A stretch of DNA of 64,000 nucleotides, from positions 2,604,001 through 2,668,000 of the forward strand of contig JAWZSP010000004.1 in NCBI GenBank assembly GCA_034401135.1, given 5' to 3'. The notes below the pieces were generated by a model. It was not told the DNA's origin, searched no databases, and worked only from the letters and a program-made list of their open reading frames with translations. Below are positions 10,680 through 22,149 of the stretch, piece after piece. This DNA is from Volutella citrinella (taxonomy: Eukaryota > Ascomycota > Sordariomycetes > Hypocreales > Nectriaceae). Every line of letters begins with the position of its first letter. Position 1 is the stretch's first letter. The position numbers and the translations under genes were made by a program.

Positions 10680-12748
10680 ATGGCCGCTTCGCCCAACTCC
10701 ATCGCCGCCACCTCGGAAGTTGAGGCGCCCAGCTCGCCCGTCCGCAAGCCCAAGGGCAGCCGTCGCAGCCAACCAAGCTTTAATGCCGACGAAGATGGCG
10801 CCCCCGATGCGACGCCTGACCCGTCCGAGAAGCCTGCTCGTGGCAAGGGCAAAGGCTCGCAGGCCAAGGACACCAGTGGCCAGCCGCAGATTGGAAAGAT
10901 CCGCCACCTGAAGAAGGAAGACGGCGAGCCTCTTTGGCGAAAGGACATCCAATACGACTTCCTCAAGGCCGTCTTCGATAATGACCAGGCCGTCTTCACC
11001 AACTCCTACGAGCCCGAGCGGCTAGGGAAGCAGAACTTTGCCGACCTGTACATCGACACCATGTCGCGTAGCACCAAGACGAGCAAAGTCCTCAGGGACA
11101 AGCTGCTGAGCGATCGCGAGGCTGCCAAGGGCATGGCCATGGTATGCCTCTTGGTCAACATGGGCCGCATGAACACCACCCTCAATTGTATAGCAACTCG
11201 GACCCTCACCTCACCCGCTTTAGATGCTGACATTTTTCAATCGCAGTCTTTCCTGAAATGCGAGCGCAGCTTCGAACGTACCACGCGATCCCCTCTCTCC
11301 AAGCTCACCAAGACCCTCACGCCTACAAACAGCTGCAAGATGCCCCACGGCTCAAGTCTATTCTCAAGGGCGGAGCCGAAGACAGGTCCGAGCCTGGCAC
11401 ACTGGATAAATTCAAGCAGGAGGATGTTCCGCGGTCGAATCCCGTGAACCTCATCTTTGTCATGTGCAACGCAGCTCAGAAGATTGCCGAGCTTCATTTC
11501 CCGGGCAACCGAGAGTTTCACGACCTAATCATGAAGACAGTGTACACGAGCAAGTCACGGGCCAATGCGTTCCTTTGGCTCATGTGGTTCTACCTCGAGT
11601 CGGACTTCACCGAGGAGGGTTGTGATGAAAACCCTTTTGGCGCGGGAGTCGACTATGGCCTCGATGTGGCCAACCAGGGCATCCCCCTGCTGCAGGAGAT
11701 GACCGAGGAGGAGGTGGAAAAGGAAAACGTCGACACTCAGGAGGAAATAGATTTCGGTCTCGCCAAGCAGAAGACCCGTGCCAAGATTCTCGAGATGGAC
11801 CAAGCATTCTTGGAGAGAGAGAACAAACGCGGCAAGCTGAGGCCCTCCTTTGCGGATGACGGACCTGCAATCCTGCCCCGCATCAGGCCCTCGAAGCACG
11901 AATCGGACATGGACAGCACTCGTTCCACACCTCCTCCGCGTACCTTGGGCCGTGGCCTCGGTTCCGGCCGTCGCGGAGCGCCCCTGAAATACCAAATCTT
12001 CGAGGGATCCTCCCCCGCGCATCACGGGCCCGGGGAGGGCGTGGTTGCCCGGAAGCCGCGGCCCCCGACAGCACACCAGTTGGCGGTCGAGCGAAACCGA
12101 AGCCAACGCGTCGAGTACATCCTTGACCGTGGTCTCCGCAAACGTTACCACAAGAGCCGAAAGCTTCGACGCCAGGATGGCGCCATCCTGCGGGCTTACC
12201 GACGAATTCAAGCTCAGAGTGACCCCTTTGAGGACAGCGACGAGGAGGGATCGGCTCCGCAGAACCTCGTTTTCAGCGGGGATAAATCTACGGTTGCGTT
12301 TCGGGAGAAAGGCATCGGGGGGCTGTGCCTCCTCACGACCGAGGAAGACGATTACGGCGAGGAGGTTAGCTCATATGCCGCTGCATTGAGGCGGTCTTCG
12401 CGTCGCCTTGCCCGCTGGAGGGCACACTCCGGGGAGCTTGGTGTGATTCCTCCAATCAAACGACCGAGAAAGAACAAGGTCGAGAGCGAAGGCAAGGACG
12501 ACGGCCTGGGTGAAGGGGAGGGAGACATGGATGGAGAGGACGGCGAAGGAGTCACCAAACTTGATGGCGAAGCCAACGATGAGGCCAATGGCGATGTTAC
12601 TCTGGCCGACGTCACAGTGGGAGACATTACAATGGGTGATGTGACGATGGACGACGCTGAGATGGAAGATCAGACTGTCCTCCACGATGACGAGGACATT
12701 GATGACCCGGACCGCACCGAGGTTATGGGGGATTCCGACATCGATTAG
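10680..12748 (+). CDS. IES1: INO80 chromatin-remodelling complex subunit 1 (Ies1)
   Basis: Two exons: 10680-11187 and 11247-12748; 669 residues. The 59-bp intron (donor GTATAG, acceptor CGCAG) joins MNTTLN to FFPEMRAQLRTYHAIPSLQ. Ies1 is a fungus-specific subunit of the INO80 nucleosome-sliding complex. Diagnostic text is IRHLKKEDGEPLWRKDIQYDFLKAVFDN (about residues 72-99), the NFADLYIDTMSRSTKTSKVLRDKLL block, and NPVNLIFVMCNAAQKIAELHFPGNREFH with SKSRANAFLWLMWFYLESDF. A second conserved block, RSQRVEYILDRGLRKRYHKSRKLRRQDGAILRAYRR, follows a Pro/Gly-rich linker. The N terminus is basic and Ser/Pro-rich; the C terminus is acidic with Asp/Glu/Val repeats of the form DVTMGD. The nuclear role is inferred from the family. 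Identity is secure. Confidence 0.9.
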
Positions 12749-13518
12749 TTGGTTCTCTGATGAAATGTGTAAATCAAAGGCGAGGATGATTGGGTCCAGC
12801 GATACAATACGGCGGCTGTCGCGCGCGAGGGAGTTCTTTGCTTTTCTTTTTTTTTTGTTTCCTTCATCTCCCTTTCTGCTACTAGGATCTAAAGAGGAGC
12901 CGGCGGCGTTTGTGGGTGTATGAGTATGAAGGAAAAAATCCTAATTGCCATGCGAGGAGTACTGAGTGCGTCAAGAGCTACGACTCTGAACAAGCTTTGG
13001 GGTTTGTCCATGATTTGGAAGGGGTAATTAGAGGCGACGGGAAAATGAACAGGGAAGAAACATTTAGACCAAATGTGTAATTGTCCTGGAATTTTGTCTA
13101 ACTCGGCTGTTTCGACGTGATGCCATGATGAGCTGGGATGAAAGAGAACACGAACACGAGCCACTCAGCTGTCGCGCATTTTGGCGTTGAACTAGTCTGT
13201 ATCCCCGCAAATTCTGCGCCAAGCTATGCCGGTAGAAATCGTTCATTTCCTCGACCAGTCGTCTTATTCGGATGTCACAAGTGCCGAGCGGTGAAAGATG
13301 GCAATACGGTTCAGGGTCCCGATTCCACCCCCCGATATCTTTGGACAAGACGCGGACCAGTCCTGAAGGCACCTCTTGTCGTGGACCTCATAAGCTGTTG
13401 CTCCCTCGCTGTGAGTCGCCAATCCCATTGTCACCACTCAAGAAGCCCAATTGACCCTAGAGCCAGCCCCCCCACCGGCCTCGATTCTCCTCCGCAGCTC
13501 CCTTGCACCAGCGCAACG
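12749..13518. promoter_or_regulatory. IES1 3' region and ERG2 promoter
   Basis: This stretch between two plus-strand genes contains a T-run (12844-12856) soon after the IES1 stop and a C-rich leader immediately before ERG2. An open frame continuing upstream of the ERG2 ATG is not conserved protein. I could not identify a sterol regulatory element with confidence. Confidence 0.45.
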
Positions 13519-14374
13519 ATGGGAAAGCCCAAGAACAACAACAAGCCCAAGGCCGCCGCCAAGCCAAAGAGCGGCGGTACCGGCAGCCTGCTGGGCATCC
13601 TGGCGCTGCTCACGGGCCTGCTGACGGCCATGGTCTACCTGGTCGAGCAGAACATCAACCAGTTCTACATCTTCGACCTGGCGCACCTCGACGACCTATC
13701 CAAGCGTGCGCTGGCCAAGCACGGCGAGAACACGCGCGACGTTGTTAAGTACATTGTCGACGAGCTGCACGAGAAGCTGCCCGAGAACATTAACCTCGAG
13801 GAGGAATGGGTCTTCAACAATGCTGGTGGTGCCATGGGTGGCATGTACATCATCCACGCCAGTAAGCGGCTCGAGAGCAGACCTGGACCACCCGCGCCGC
13901 AGTCAATGCTGATATGAACTTTCTAGGTGTTACTGAATATCTCATCATCTTCGGTGCGGCTTCCTTGAAGAACCCTCCTTTTCCCCCTGGATGTCCCATG
14001 ATGAATCTTGTGTTGCTGACCCTTTTGCTCTTCCAGGCACCGCGATTGGCACCGAGGGCCACACCGGCCGACACACCGCCGACGACTACTTCCACATCCT
14101 CTCGGGCACGCAGACCGCCTACTCCCCCGGCGAGTACAAGCCCGAGGTGTACCCTCCCGGCAGCATCCACCACCTGCGCCGCGGCACCGTGAAGCAGTAC
14201 AAGATGCCCGAGGGCTGCTTCGCCCTCGAGTACGCCCGCGGCTGGATCCCCCCCATGCTGTTCTTTGGCTTCGCCGACGGCCTCTCGAGCACCCTCGACT
14301 TCCCTACCCTGTGGCACACCACCCGCATCACCGGACGGGAGATGATTTCCAACCTGCTCAAGGGCAAGTTCTAG
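13519..14374 (+). CDS. ERG2: C-8 sterol isomerase
   Basis: Three exons: 13519-13861, 13927-13953 and 14037-14374; 235 residues. The protein is the ERG2 isomerase that moves the sterol double bond from C8 to C7 in ergosterol synthesis, in the ER membrane. A basic Lys/Pro-rich start is followed by one membrane helix, [19 protein letters not shown] (about residues 26-44). The ERG2/sigma-1-receptor fold then shows the blocks [41 protein letters not shown], the ligand-site stretch [16 protein letters not shown], and [18 protein letters not shown]. The middle exon is only 27 nt and encodes VTEYLIIF; without it the conserved [21 protein letters not shown] text is broken. Family members are about 220 residues, so length is normal. 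This is the target family of morpholine antifungals. Confidence 0.95.
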
Positions 14375-17300
14375 GAAGCCACGGCTGCTGAACGCACAAC
14401 CCCTGTATGGCTTAGACGCAGTAAGGTATGTGACGTGTGTGAGCGAAGTGCATCGTGGGGAGCCGGCGTTTGTTGGATAGCCGGTGCATGGAATCAACGC
14501 TTAGGCTAGACTTGGTGCATAAAAAGACGGTCAACGTTGCGGTAGAATTCTTGGAGACTTGTAAAAATATTTCAAGGTACATAACAGAGGGTGTAAACGA
14601 ACTTGAGATTGATCATGGTCCTACAGCGACCCTTTTGTGAGAACAAAGCTTCACGCGCATCATGGAGCCTCGAATCTTGGCAGAAATAATAACACTGGAA
14701 CAGCTCCAAATGACAGATCGTGCTGTTTGCGCAACACTTGCATGTACTATGTCGCCGAACGAAGAAGTAGGATATCAGCGAACAAAACGCATTGGTCAAT
14801 CTCAAGAAGCCAATTTTCGTCTGGGCTTCACTGCCAGTACTCAAACTTGAATTCTAAAGGGTTGAAGGCTGTTGTTCGTCCCCTCATATGAACATCCTTG
14901 GCACACTCTCCTCATGACCGTGGTCTGATTCTTCGCCCATGCATGAGAACACAGCACATACTTGCTATTGGTCATCTTACCTGGAATAAGGTGCTCAGCC
15001 CTAACATTCTTTTAAGGCTTGGTAATGAGATAGCATGCTGTAGTCCATGACTGCAGATGCCAAGTGATAAGCCAGGGTCAAGTCAATGTGACGTTACCTC
15101 TGTACTCCGGCCGGTTTGCCGGCGGGACTACACAACTGCGATATCACAGGGCTGAAAGCGACTAGCATTCTACGAATTGAGAAGGACCTTGAGAATTGCT
15201 AATCAGCTTATCAGTCAAATACTCTTATGGAAGGCTCTCTCTCACACTCATCTGACACACGTGGTGTATGTGACAGTCAAGCCGAGAGAACCCGATATCA
15301 GACACTTGTCTCGGCTCCCAAATAGAGAAACTAGCGGCAAGGATTGTCTGTCATGAATCGACTCTAGTGTCATTGGAATTCACTGAGGTAGTCGGAGATT
15401 CAGATGTTGAGAAAGTCCCTGGCCTGGGGTCCATGGACTACGTGCTGAAGAGAGCCACCGTTGACAGGGAGGGCCTGCTGTCATGGAGGAAACAGGGAGC
15501 ATGCGATGCCAGGGACGCCAAAACCATGATCACAAGTTCTCTACGAGTGGCGTACCTCGATTGTTTTTGCCACCCATGTGCTTCATGACAGCTGCTGGCA
15601 CAGGCCAGACCATGGGAATGCATCAAACGGCGGGGACCGCGGCTCCGCACGAACCAGACAATTGGGATTCTGGCAATCCTTTTCTCTTTCGTAATACCCC
15701 ACGTTTGAAGCGGCGAAGCTGAGGAGGATCAGGCAATTCCGGGGTGGAATCACCACGTTGGCGATGATGCGACGCTCATCTGGGTCCTCACAAATCGCCA
15801 AGCCGACATGGACATTTCTCCCGATGGTTGCCGATGCAATGCGCGGCTGCTCCATTTGGGGCGATTGCCGAATTGCATCGAGTTAGTGCGCAGGGTGTGT
15901 GGCATCCGAAATGAAGCGGTGCATCATGATAGGAAGCTCACGGTGTTTTGGCGTTGGACGCCGAGTGGGTTTTGGGTAGAGCCATCAGCGGTGGAAGGGG
16001 GTGCGAGGTTGGATGCGAGGTGAGGTTGGATGACGATTGGATAACCTACGAGCTTGCTACCGTTGAGGGGCCGCCTGCCACCCCAGTTAAGCATAACGGG
16101 CGTACCTCCATTACCTTAGGGACGGTTCCATCAGCTCCCTGAAGCTAAAACGGTGGGCACAGAAGATCATTACCGCACGTATCACTGTTCATACAAGGGA
16201 GCAAGGGACGGGAGCAAAAGACAATCCCTCGTGCTGTACCAGTTAGCTATTTGGCGTCTTGGTTGGTACTACTGGGACTTTCCACAACAATGATGTCAGT
16301 CTGGGTTGGCATTGCGACTTGAGGCAGAGCACCATGGACGCCACTTTGGCCCATGGAGTCGAACCAGAAATTTGCATTCAAAGCTAAGGTGATCATCATG
16401 GTTCCCGCGGCCGCCCCCAGGCCACCTCAAGCTTAAAGGAGACCCCAGCGCTCCTTTGTGTGCTGCACTGGCAGTCTTACGGACGACTTACAAAAGAAAA
16501 GTGGAACGGGAGAAGGCCCAGCAGGATTCTAGCGCGGGGAGGTGCCAGGGTTAGCCGCTGGGTAGGTGGAAATAGGAAGGTGGCGGGGCCGTGTCAAGTC
16601 GAAGCAAGGGCTTTTTGAAGCAGAGCAAACATGCATCCCCGGCCCTGCAAGTGGGTGGATGCTACAGTACGCCATCCCACACAGTTGGTTGCTGGCCTGA
16701 CGAGGAGGAGGATCGAATCGAGAGTTGTGATGCGGTTGCGAAATGGCAGCTTATGTCACCATCGGCTTTCGACACATGCGAAATGAGAAATCTGACGCAT
16801 TTCACAGACGAAGAACCCAGCCAGCTCCCGAGATAAGCCATGATGCCACGGAAAAAAAGAAAACGCCGAGAGAACAGGTACATGGGGAATTGTCGGATAT
16901 CTGCTGACGGCACCTCATCCTCGCCAGTCGTACCAGGGGGCCAGTGTCGTGTGCGTGTGGCGCTTGGGGATCGCCATGAGCCAAGACGCTACTGGAGCGC
17001 CACCGCAGCGCTCGCTCTTGCCCGGTCAATTTGCCAGTTCGCAGTCAAGGCAGGATCGATCAGTTCTTGGAGAGTGCGAGCTGCCGATTGTCACTATCAG
17101 GAAGAAGAATCAAACCCTGAGTGCTTACCCAGGTAATTACTTCTCATATGAAGCGGGCCCTGTCACCACAAACTCGAGATTTGCAAGGTGAGGCCTCATT
17201 CCCAGGCACGAGGATGCATATTTCCCTATTGATGGCGACAAGTGCCAACAACGGGCTGGTCACTGAAGCCAATCATTGTTGCAACACTTGCCCGAAGCTA

Positions 17301-18991
17301 AGCTCACATGACCGAATAACGTAAACCTTCTCGGAATACAGCTCACTAGCAGGCGCTTCGCCAGCGTTACAGTGGTCAAACGATCACGCAGGATGCACTC
17401 CCAACGCTTCGCAACAAGCTTGCCAAGTTGCCAAGCAAGCATCCATGGCACCCCAGGCACCCCAGCAGGGGCGCAACCAATCGGCACCATCGTCGGCACC
17501 ATGCTCGGTACCTTGGCGCACGGGCGGCTCCAGCTAGGGCCGTCCTTATCTAGCAGTGATGGGGCCACCCGACGGGGCCCTTTTGATGCAACCTCATGGG
17601 AACTTTTGATGTGGCCCTTCGGCTGCAACACGATTGCACGACGAGTCCTTGCCCAGTCGTTATTGCCCCAGAGTCCTAGCTTTGCTTCGTGATCATCAGA
17701 ATAAGGTGCAAACGGCATGCCGGGCTGGCACACGGTTTGCCCGCTCCGCCGCATCATTGGCCGCCTATTCTCGCGTTTCCATGATTGACCTGGCAGAGCG
17801 AGTGCCAGCTGACCATCTAGCATGGTGCTCCATGGATCAACTTGCCTCGATAGGAAGTGTACACATGGTGCCAAGGTGTCGTGGCAAGCTTCTCGAAGGA
17901 ACAGCACATATTCGCCGTTAGGTGGTGAGAGTCCGGCACTCTCCACCAGCCAAGCATCGCCCCAGACAAGCTCACGCCACAGCCGGCCTGGCAGCACTGG
18001 GCGGCCTGGCACTTGCTGCCAAGCCCCTTTGTCGTCGATGCCGGATGCAGTCTGCTGGGGCTAGTTGAGGCTTTACACCGGGCCAAGCCTGGAGAATTGA
18101 ATTATTCCCGCCCTATCCTGGGACGGACTGTGGGACTATACCCCGGCACCCCGGTCTGAGCATGTGCAACGTCGTCCGTGGACGGCCGCTGTTGAGGCGA
18201 AATAGCAACTGCTGAAACAATCTAGGCCAGCCAAGCAGTCGGCCGGGTCCGCTCATTATCTGGCATGGCAAAGAGGCAATGGCGAATCGGCGCGTTTGTG
18301 TGTGTGAGAGACCCGTCCATGGTGATCCCGCGTGGCAATGAATCGAGTGGTCGAGCACCCACAACACACAAGGATGGCGACATTGACCCTTCACCAACCG
18401 AGCACCCCCGGGCATGGACGCAACAATCTTCAACTTTGGGCAAGAGGTTTTCGGATGCACACCTCTGTTACATACCTACCTACCCAGTCCGGTAAGGCAG
18501 GTAGCCTTTCGTCCTGGGACGTCTGAACCCTTAACCTCCCCCCCCCCCCCCTCTTCCCTGTCCGACCAGGTGTGGTACCCGGTGCCTTGGCACCTATACA
18601 CGCCTACCTGATTAGCATGAGGATAAGGTCTCCAGACCTTTTGTAGCGCGATCTTCTGCTTTTGGCCCACCCCGTGTCGTTCGAGATAGCGTTGCTATCT
18701 GACTAGGGAAAGCTCGTCTGAACCCCCCGTTCGCCTCATGACCCCCGCGCCTGTGTATGGTAAGACCCGACTCCTTCGAGTGTGAACCATCTGCAGGGAT
18801 CTAGCTTCGACCGAACTGCCACGGAGCTCAAGATTTCCGTATAAAGCTCCATTGGCGCCCTTGGCCCGTGACTGGTGCCTCTGTCTCCCGCATCCACGTA
18901 TAGCTCATCGCACAGGCACTTGGCCTCCGAAACACTGCCCATTGCCTCTCACGAGACTAAACACTGTCGAGGAAAGCGTCAATAACCAATC
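14375..18991. other. 4.6-kb stretch without a recognised gene
   Basis: Between ERG2 and the peptide transporter I find no conserved protein on either strand. The longest frames (for example 17260-18012 minus, 250 codons) have an unnatural composition and no family resemblance. No tRNA or 5S rRNA, terminal inverted repeat or transposase remnant was recognised. A run of 14 C lies at 18538-18551. The last few hundred bases must contain the promoter and C/T-rich leader of the transporter gene. Confidence 0.5.
18538..18551. repeat. Homopolymer C14 tract
   Basis: Fourteen consecutive C residues lie about 440 bp upstream of the peptide transporter start codon. Runs like this are prone to length variation and sequencing error. 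Confidence 0.9.
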
Positions 18992-20937
18992 ATGGCCCCC
19001 GCTGGTGATTCCGTGGCTGATGCCATTGTGGGCGCCGGTTTGAAAGCTGAGGCCCAGGACAAGCGCGACTCCATCACCCAGGACCCTCGCCTCTCTGCTG
19101 ATCGCAAGACGTCCGCGGCTGTCGTTACTGCCGATGGTGGCTTTCCTACCCAGGAGGAGCTGGCGACTCTGCGCCGAGTCCCCAACCATATTCCCCTCAA
19201 GGTCTTCAGTATTGCTATTGTTGAGCTTTGCGAGCGTTTCTCATACTATGGTTGCACGGCTGTCTGTATGTATACCCAACCGACCGCACAGGAAGAGCTA
19301 AGCTGACACTGTCTCCTCCCCAACTCACAGTTACCAACTTCATCCAGCAACCCTTGCCCCCTGGATCGCGAACGGGTGCCGACTCGGAGCAGCCTGGTGC
19401 TCTCGGCATGGGACAGCGGGCCTCCACTGGCATCACCACTTTCAACTCCTTCTGGCAATACACCATGCCGCTCTTCGGTGCCTTCGTTGCGGATCAGTAC
19501 TGGGGACGACTGAAGACGATCAACGTTGCTCTTGCTGTTGACATCGTCGGCCACATCATCCTGCTCCTGTCTGCTATTCCCGGTATCATTAACAACCAAA
19601 AGGCCGCTTTGGCTTGTATGATTCTCGGAATCATTACTATTGGTCTTGGTACTGGTGGATTCAAGCCCAACGTCAACCCCCTCATCGTCGAACAGCTCGG
19701 AGAGCAGGTCTTGCACGTGAAGACTCTCAAGTCTGGCGAGCGCGTCATTGTGGACCCTGCAATCACGGCCGAACGCATCTACCTGTGGTTCTACTGGTTC
19801 ATCAACGTCGGTGCTCTTATCGGTCAGGTGGGCATGGTGTTCGCGGAGAAGTACGTTGGCTTTTGGCTGTCATACCTACTGCCCACCATCTTGTTGCTAC
19901 TATGCCCCACCATCCTGCTCTGGAACAGGAAGCGTTACGAGGACCGCCCCCCTGCGGGATCTGTCCTGGGTCCGGCTCTGAAGCTCTTCTTCTTCGCCCA
20001 AAAGGGCCGTTGGTCGATCAACCCATGGACAACCTGGAAGAATCTCCATGACGGTACCATGTGGTCGAATGTCATGCCGTCCAAGTTCACAGACGAGACC
20101 CGTCCCGCCTGGATGACCTTTGACGATGCATGGGCTGATGAAGTTCGCCGTGGATTCAATGCCTGCGCCGTGTTCACCTGGATTCCCCTTTTCTGGCTTT
20201 GCTACAACCAAAGTGAGTTTTCCGATGCAGCTGATGGTAGCGAAAGTGATGTCGTCTAACCAAGTCACACAGTCAACAACAACTTGATTTCGCAAGCCGC
20301 GACCATGCAGCGCCATGGAGTGCCCAACGACATTCTTACCAACCTGAACCCCTTTGCGCTGCTCATTCTCATCTTCCTCAGCGATCGATTCATCTACCCT
20401 GCCCTGCGAAAGGCTAACATCAGGTTCACCCCCATCAAGAAGATTGCGAGTGGCTTCTTCGTGGGCTGCTCGGCCATGATCTGGGCTGCCGTGGTCCAGG
20501 TCTACATCTACAAGAACTCTGAGTGCGGCAAGCATGCGGGCGGCGAGGATTGCAAGCCTTCCCCCCTCAATGTCTGGGCGCAGACCGGATCTTACGTCCT
20601 GATCGCCCTGTCTGAGGTCTTTTCGTCCATCACCTCGCTGGAGTATGCCTACTCCAAGGCCCCCAAGAACATGCGATCAATGGTCCAGGCCGTCGCCCTT
20701 TTCATGGTTGCGTTCTCCAATGCTCTGGGCCAGGCCCTCGTGTCTCTGTCGGCCGACCCTCTGCTTGAGTGGAACTATGGAGTCGTTGGAATTCTTGCCT
20801 TTATTGGTGGCACCTGCTTCTGGTTCCAGTTCAGGCACCTCGATGATATGGAGGATGAGCTCAACGCTCTTCCAGAGGGTGAGACCCAGATCAACCCGCA
20901 CACCAAGGACGTTGACAGGGATGACGAGAAGATGTAA
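18992..20937 (+). CDS. PTR2: PTR2-type proton-coupled di/tripeptide transporter
   Basis: Three exons: 18992-19265, 19331-20212 and 20273-20937; 606 residues. The introns (GTATGT...ACAG and GTGAGT...ACAG) keep frame and join CTAV to FTNF and CYNQ to INNNLIS. The protein belongs to the POT/PTR family of the major facilitator superfamily, which imports small peptides with protons at the plasma membrane. It carries the ExxER signature as VELCERFSYYG in TM1, the PTR2 motif GAFVADQYWGRLKTI, GLGTGGFKPNVNPLIVEQLG, and YLWFYWFINVGALIGQV. About twelve hydrophobic segments are visible, with a long cytosolic loop between TM6 and TM7 (RYEDRPP to DEVRRGF). The C terminus is short and acidic. The N-terminal 60 residues are hydrophilic, as in yeast Ptr2. 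Substrate range is inferred from the family. Confidence 0.93.
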
Positions 20938-21783
20938 TTTTGCGAAAGTCGCACTTGATTATGATGGCATGCTGTGAGGTCGATGGGAGTTTCTGCAGGG
21001 CAATCAAATTCGAGATACCACTAGCCCTGTAAGGCGTCAGAGCCACTAATATAACTTCTATCGTGAAGCATTGACTGTTCAAGTTGAACTGTATAACTGT
21101 ATCAACATTGCATCCCCCGCTGTGTAAATCTCGGTTTCTATCAGAGCTACCGTGTTACTACGCCGCCTCCCAGCAGCACTCTTCCCTTTGGTGGCTGTAG
21201 GGAGTTGTCCCTCAGTAACCTATAAGTGCCATGCCACCCATTCTCGCGGCAAGGTCGTATAGCTGGAAGTCTTCGTCTCGGTGATGTATGTGCCTCCAAC
21301 TTGTGACGGCCCTGGGACACGCGATTTGTGTGCAGCAGGAGAGCCCCTTGGTCAGTCGAAACCATCACAACCTCATCCAGTACGTCAAATAAGAGGATAG
21401 TAAGTCATCCCGTGAAGTACATTGTTGCATGAAACAAAAAGGAACTCTGTGTCTTTGACGGACATGCAATCCAATACAACCATTCGAGCTTCATATTCTT
21501 GTCTAGTCACTCTCCCCTAGTTGCCTCTTCTGCGGACCGTAGTGAATGACAAAAAGACACAATTGTAGCCGCGATCAATCCAGTTGCGAAATTGGTTGAA
21601 GGATAAACGTATAAAATCCTCAAGGTTGAATGCGCCCATGTCAGTTGGAGTGAAGCAAGCCGGCAGCTTTTAGTCAATTTGCTTTGTTTGCAAGCAGTAT
21701 ATCATGGCGGGATGTCTCCTGCCCACTGTCTCACACTCACGATGAGCAGGACCAACGAAAAAAACAGGAACCCAAAAAAGAAA
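20938..21783. other. Intergenic region with tRNA 3' flank
   Basis: Between the peptide transporter stop and the minus-strand tRNA there is no conserved coding frame. The last bases on the right carry the tRNA terminator. Nothing else recognisable was seen. Confidence 0.45.
21774..21779 (-). terminator. RNA polymerase III terminator of tRNA-Gly
   Basis: On the minus strand, the tRNA 3' end (discriminator A) is followed by TTTC and then six T residues, the expected Pol III stop signal. Confidence 0.85.
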
Positions 21784-21854
21784 TGCGTGAACGGCGAATC
21801 GAACGCCGGACTCAGGCATGGGAAGCCAGAATTTTACCACTAAACTATTCACGC
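21784..21854 (-). tRNA. tRNA-Gly (anticodon CCC)
   Basis: A full 71-nt cloverleaf reads on the minus strand. The acceptor stem GCGTGAA pairs with TTCACGC; the D arm is GTTT-AGTGGTA-AAAT. The anticodon loop TTCCCAT places CCC at positions 34-36, decoding GGG glycine codons. The T arm is CGGCG-TTCGATT-CGCCG and the discriminator base is A. There is no intron. The internal A box (TAGTTTAGTGG) and B box (GTTCGATTC) are intact. The anticodon stem CTGGC/GCCTG has one T-T mismatch at 28-42, which most other tRNA-Gly genes do not have. The CCC anticodon is usually a low-copy species in fungi. Confidence 0.93.
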
Positions 21855-22149
21855 TGTTGACAGCGAGTCCATGCTCTTTTGGGAATACGGTGCGATACAA
21901 GAGCTTATAAGGCCAGGCGAAGAGTGGATCCCATTTTGTGGGACACCAAGCTCTTGCTTGTGAGCTTGTCGCGAGCCACACAACCCCGCCAACCGTCACC
22001 TCCCCAGAATTCATCCTCGCCTTCAACCAAGCTTCCTGTTGTGTTGGCATTGCCGCGACGCCTCGAAACTACCCCGGCCTCCATTCCACCATAGGCCGAG
22101 CCCTCTGTCACCACTCAGCTCTCACGCCTTCCTCCCCTCCATTATCATC

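Noticed and set aside
17260..18012. 250-codon minus-strand open frame in the 14-19 kb gap
   Set aside because: Rich in Trp, Cys, Met and Pro in no family pattern; no support for coding.
14375..18991. Possible 5S rRNA or transposon remnant
   Set aside because: Compared by eye with the usual 5S core sequence and common transposase motifs; no match found.
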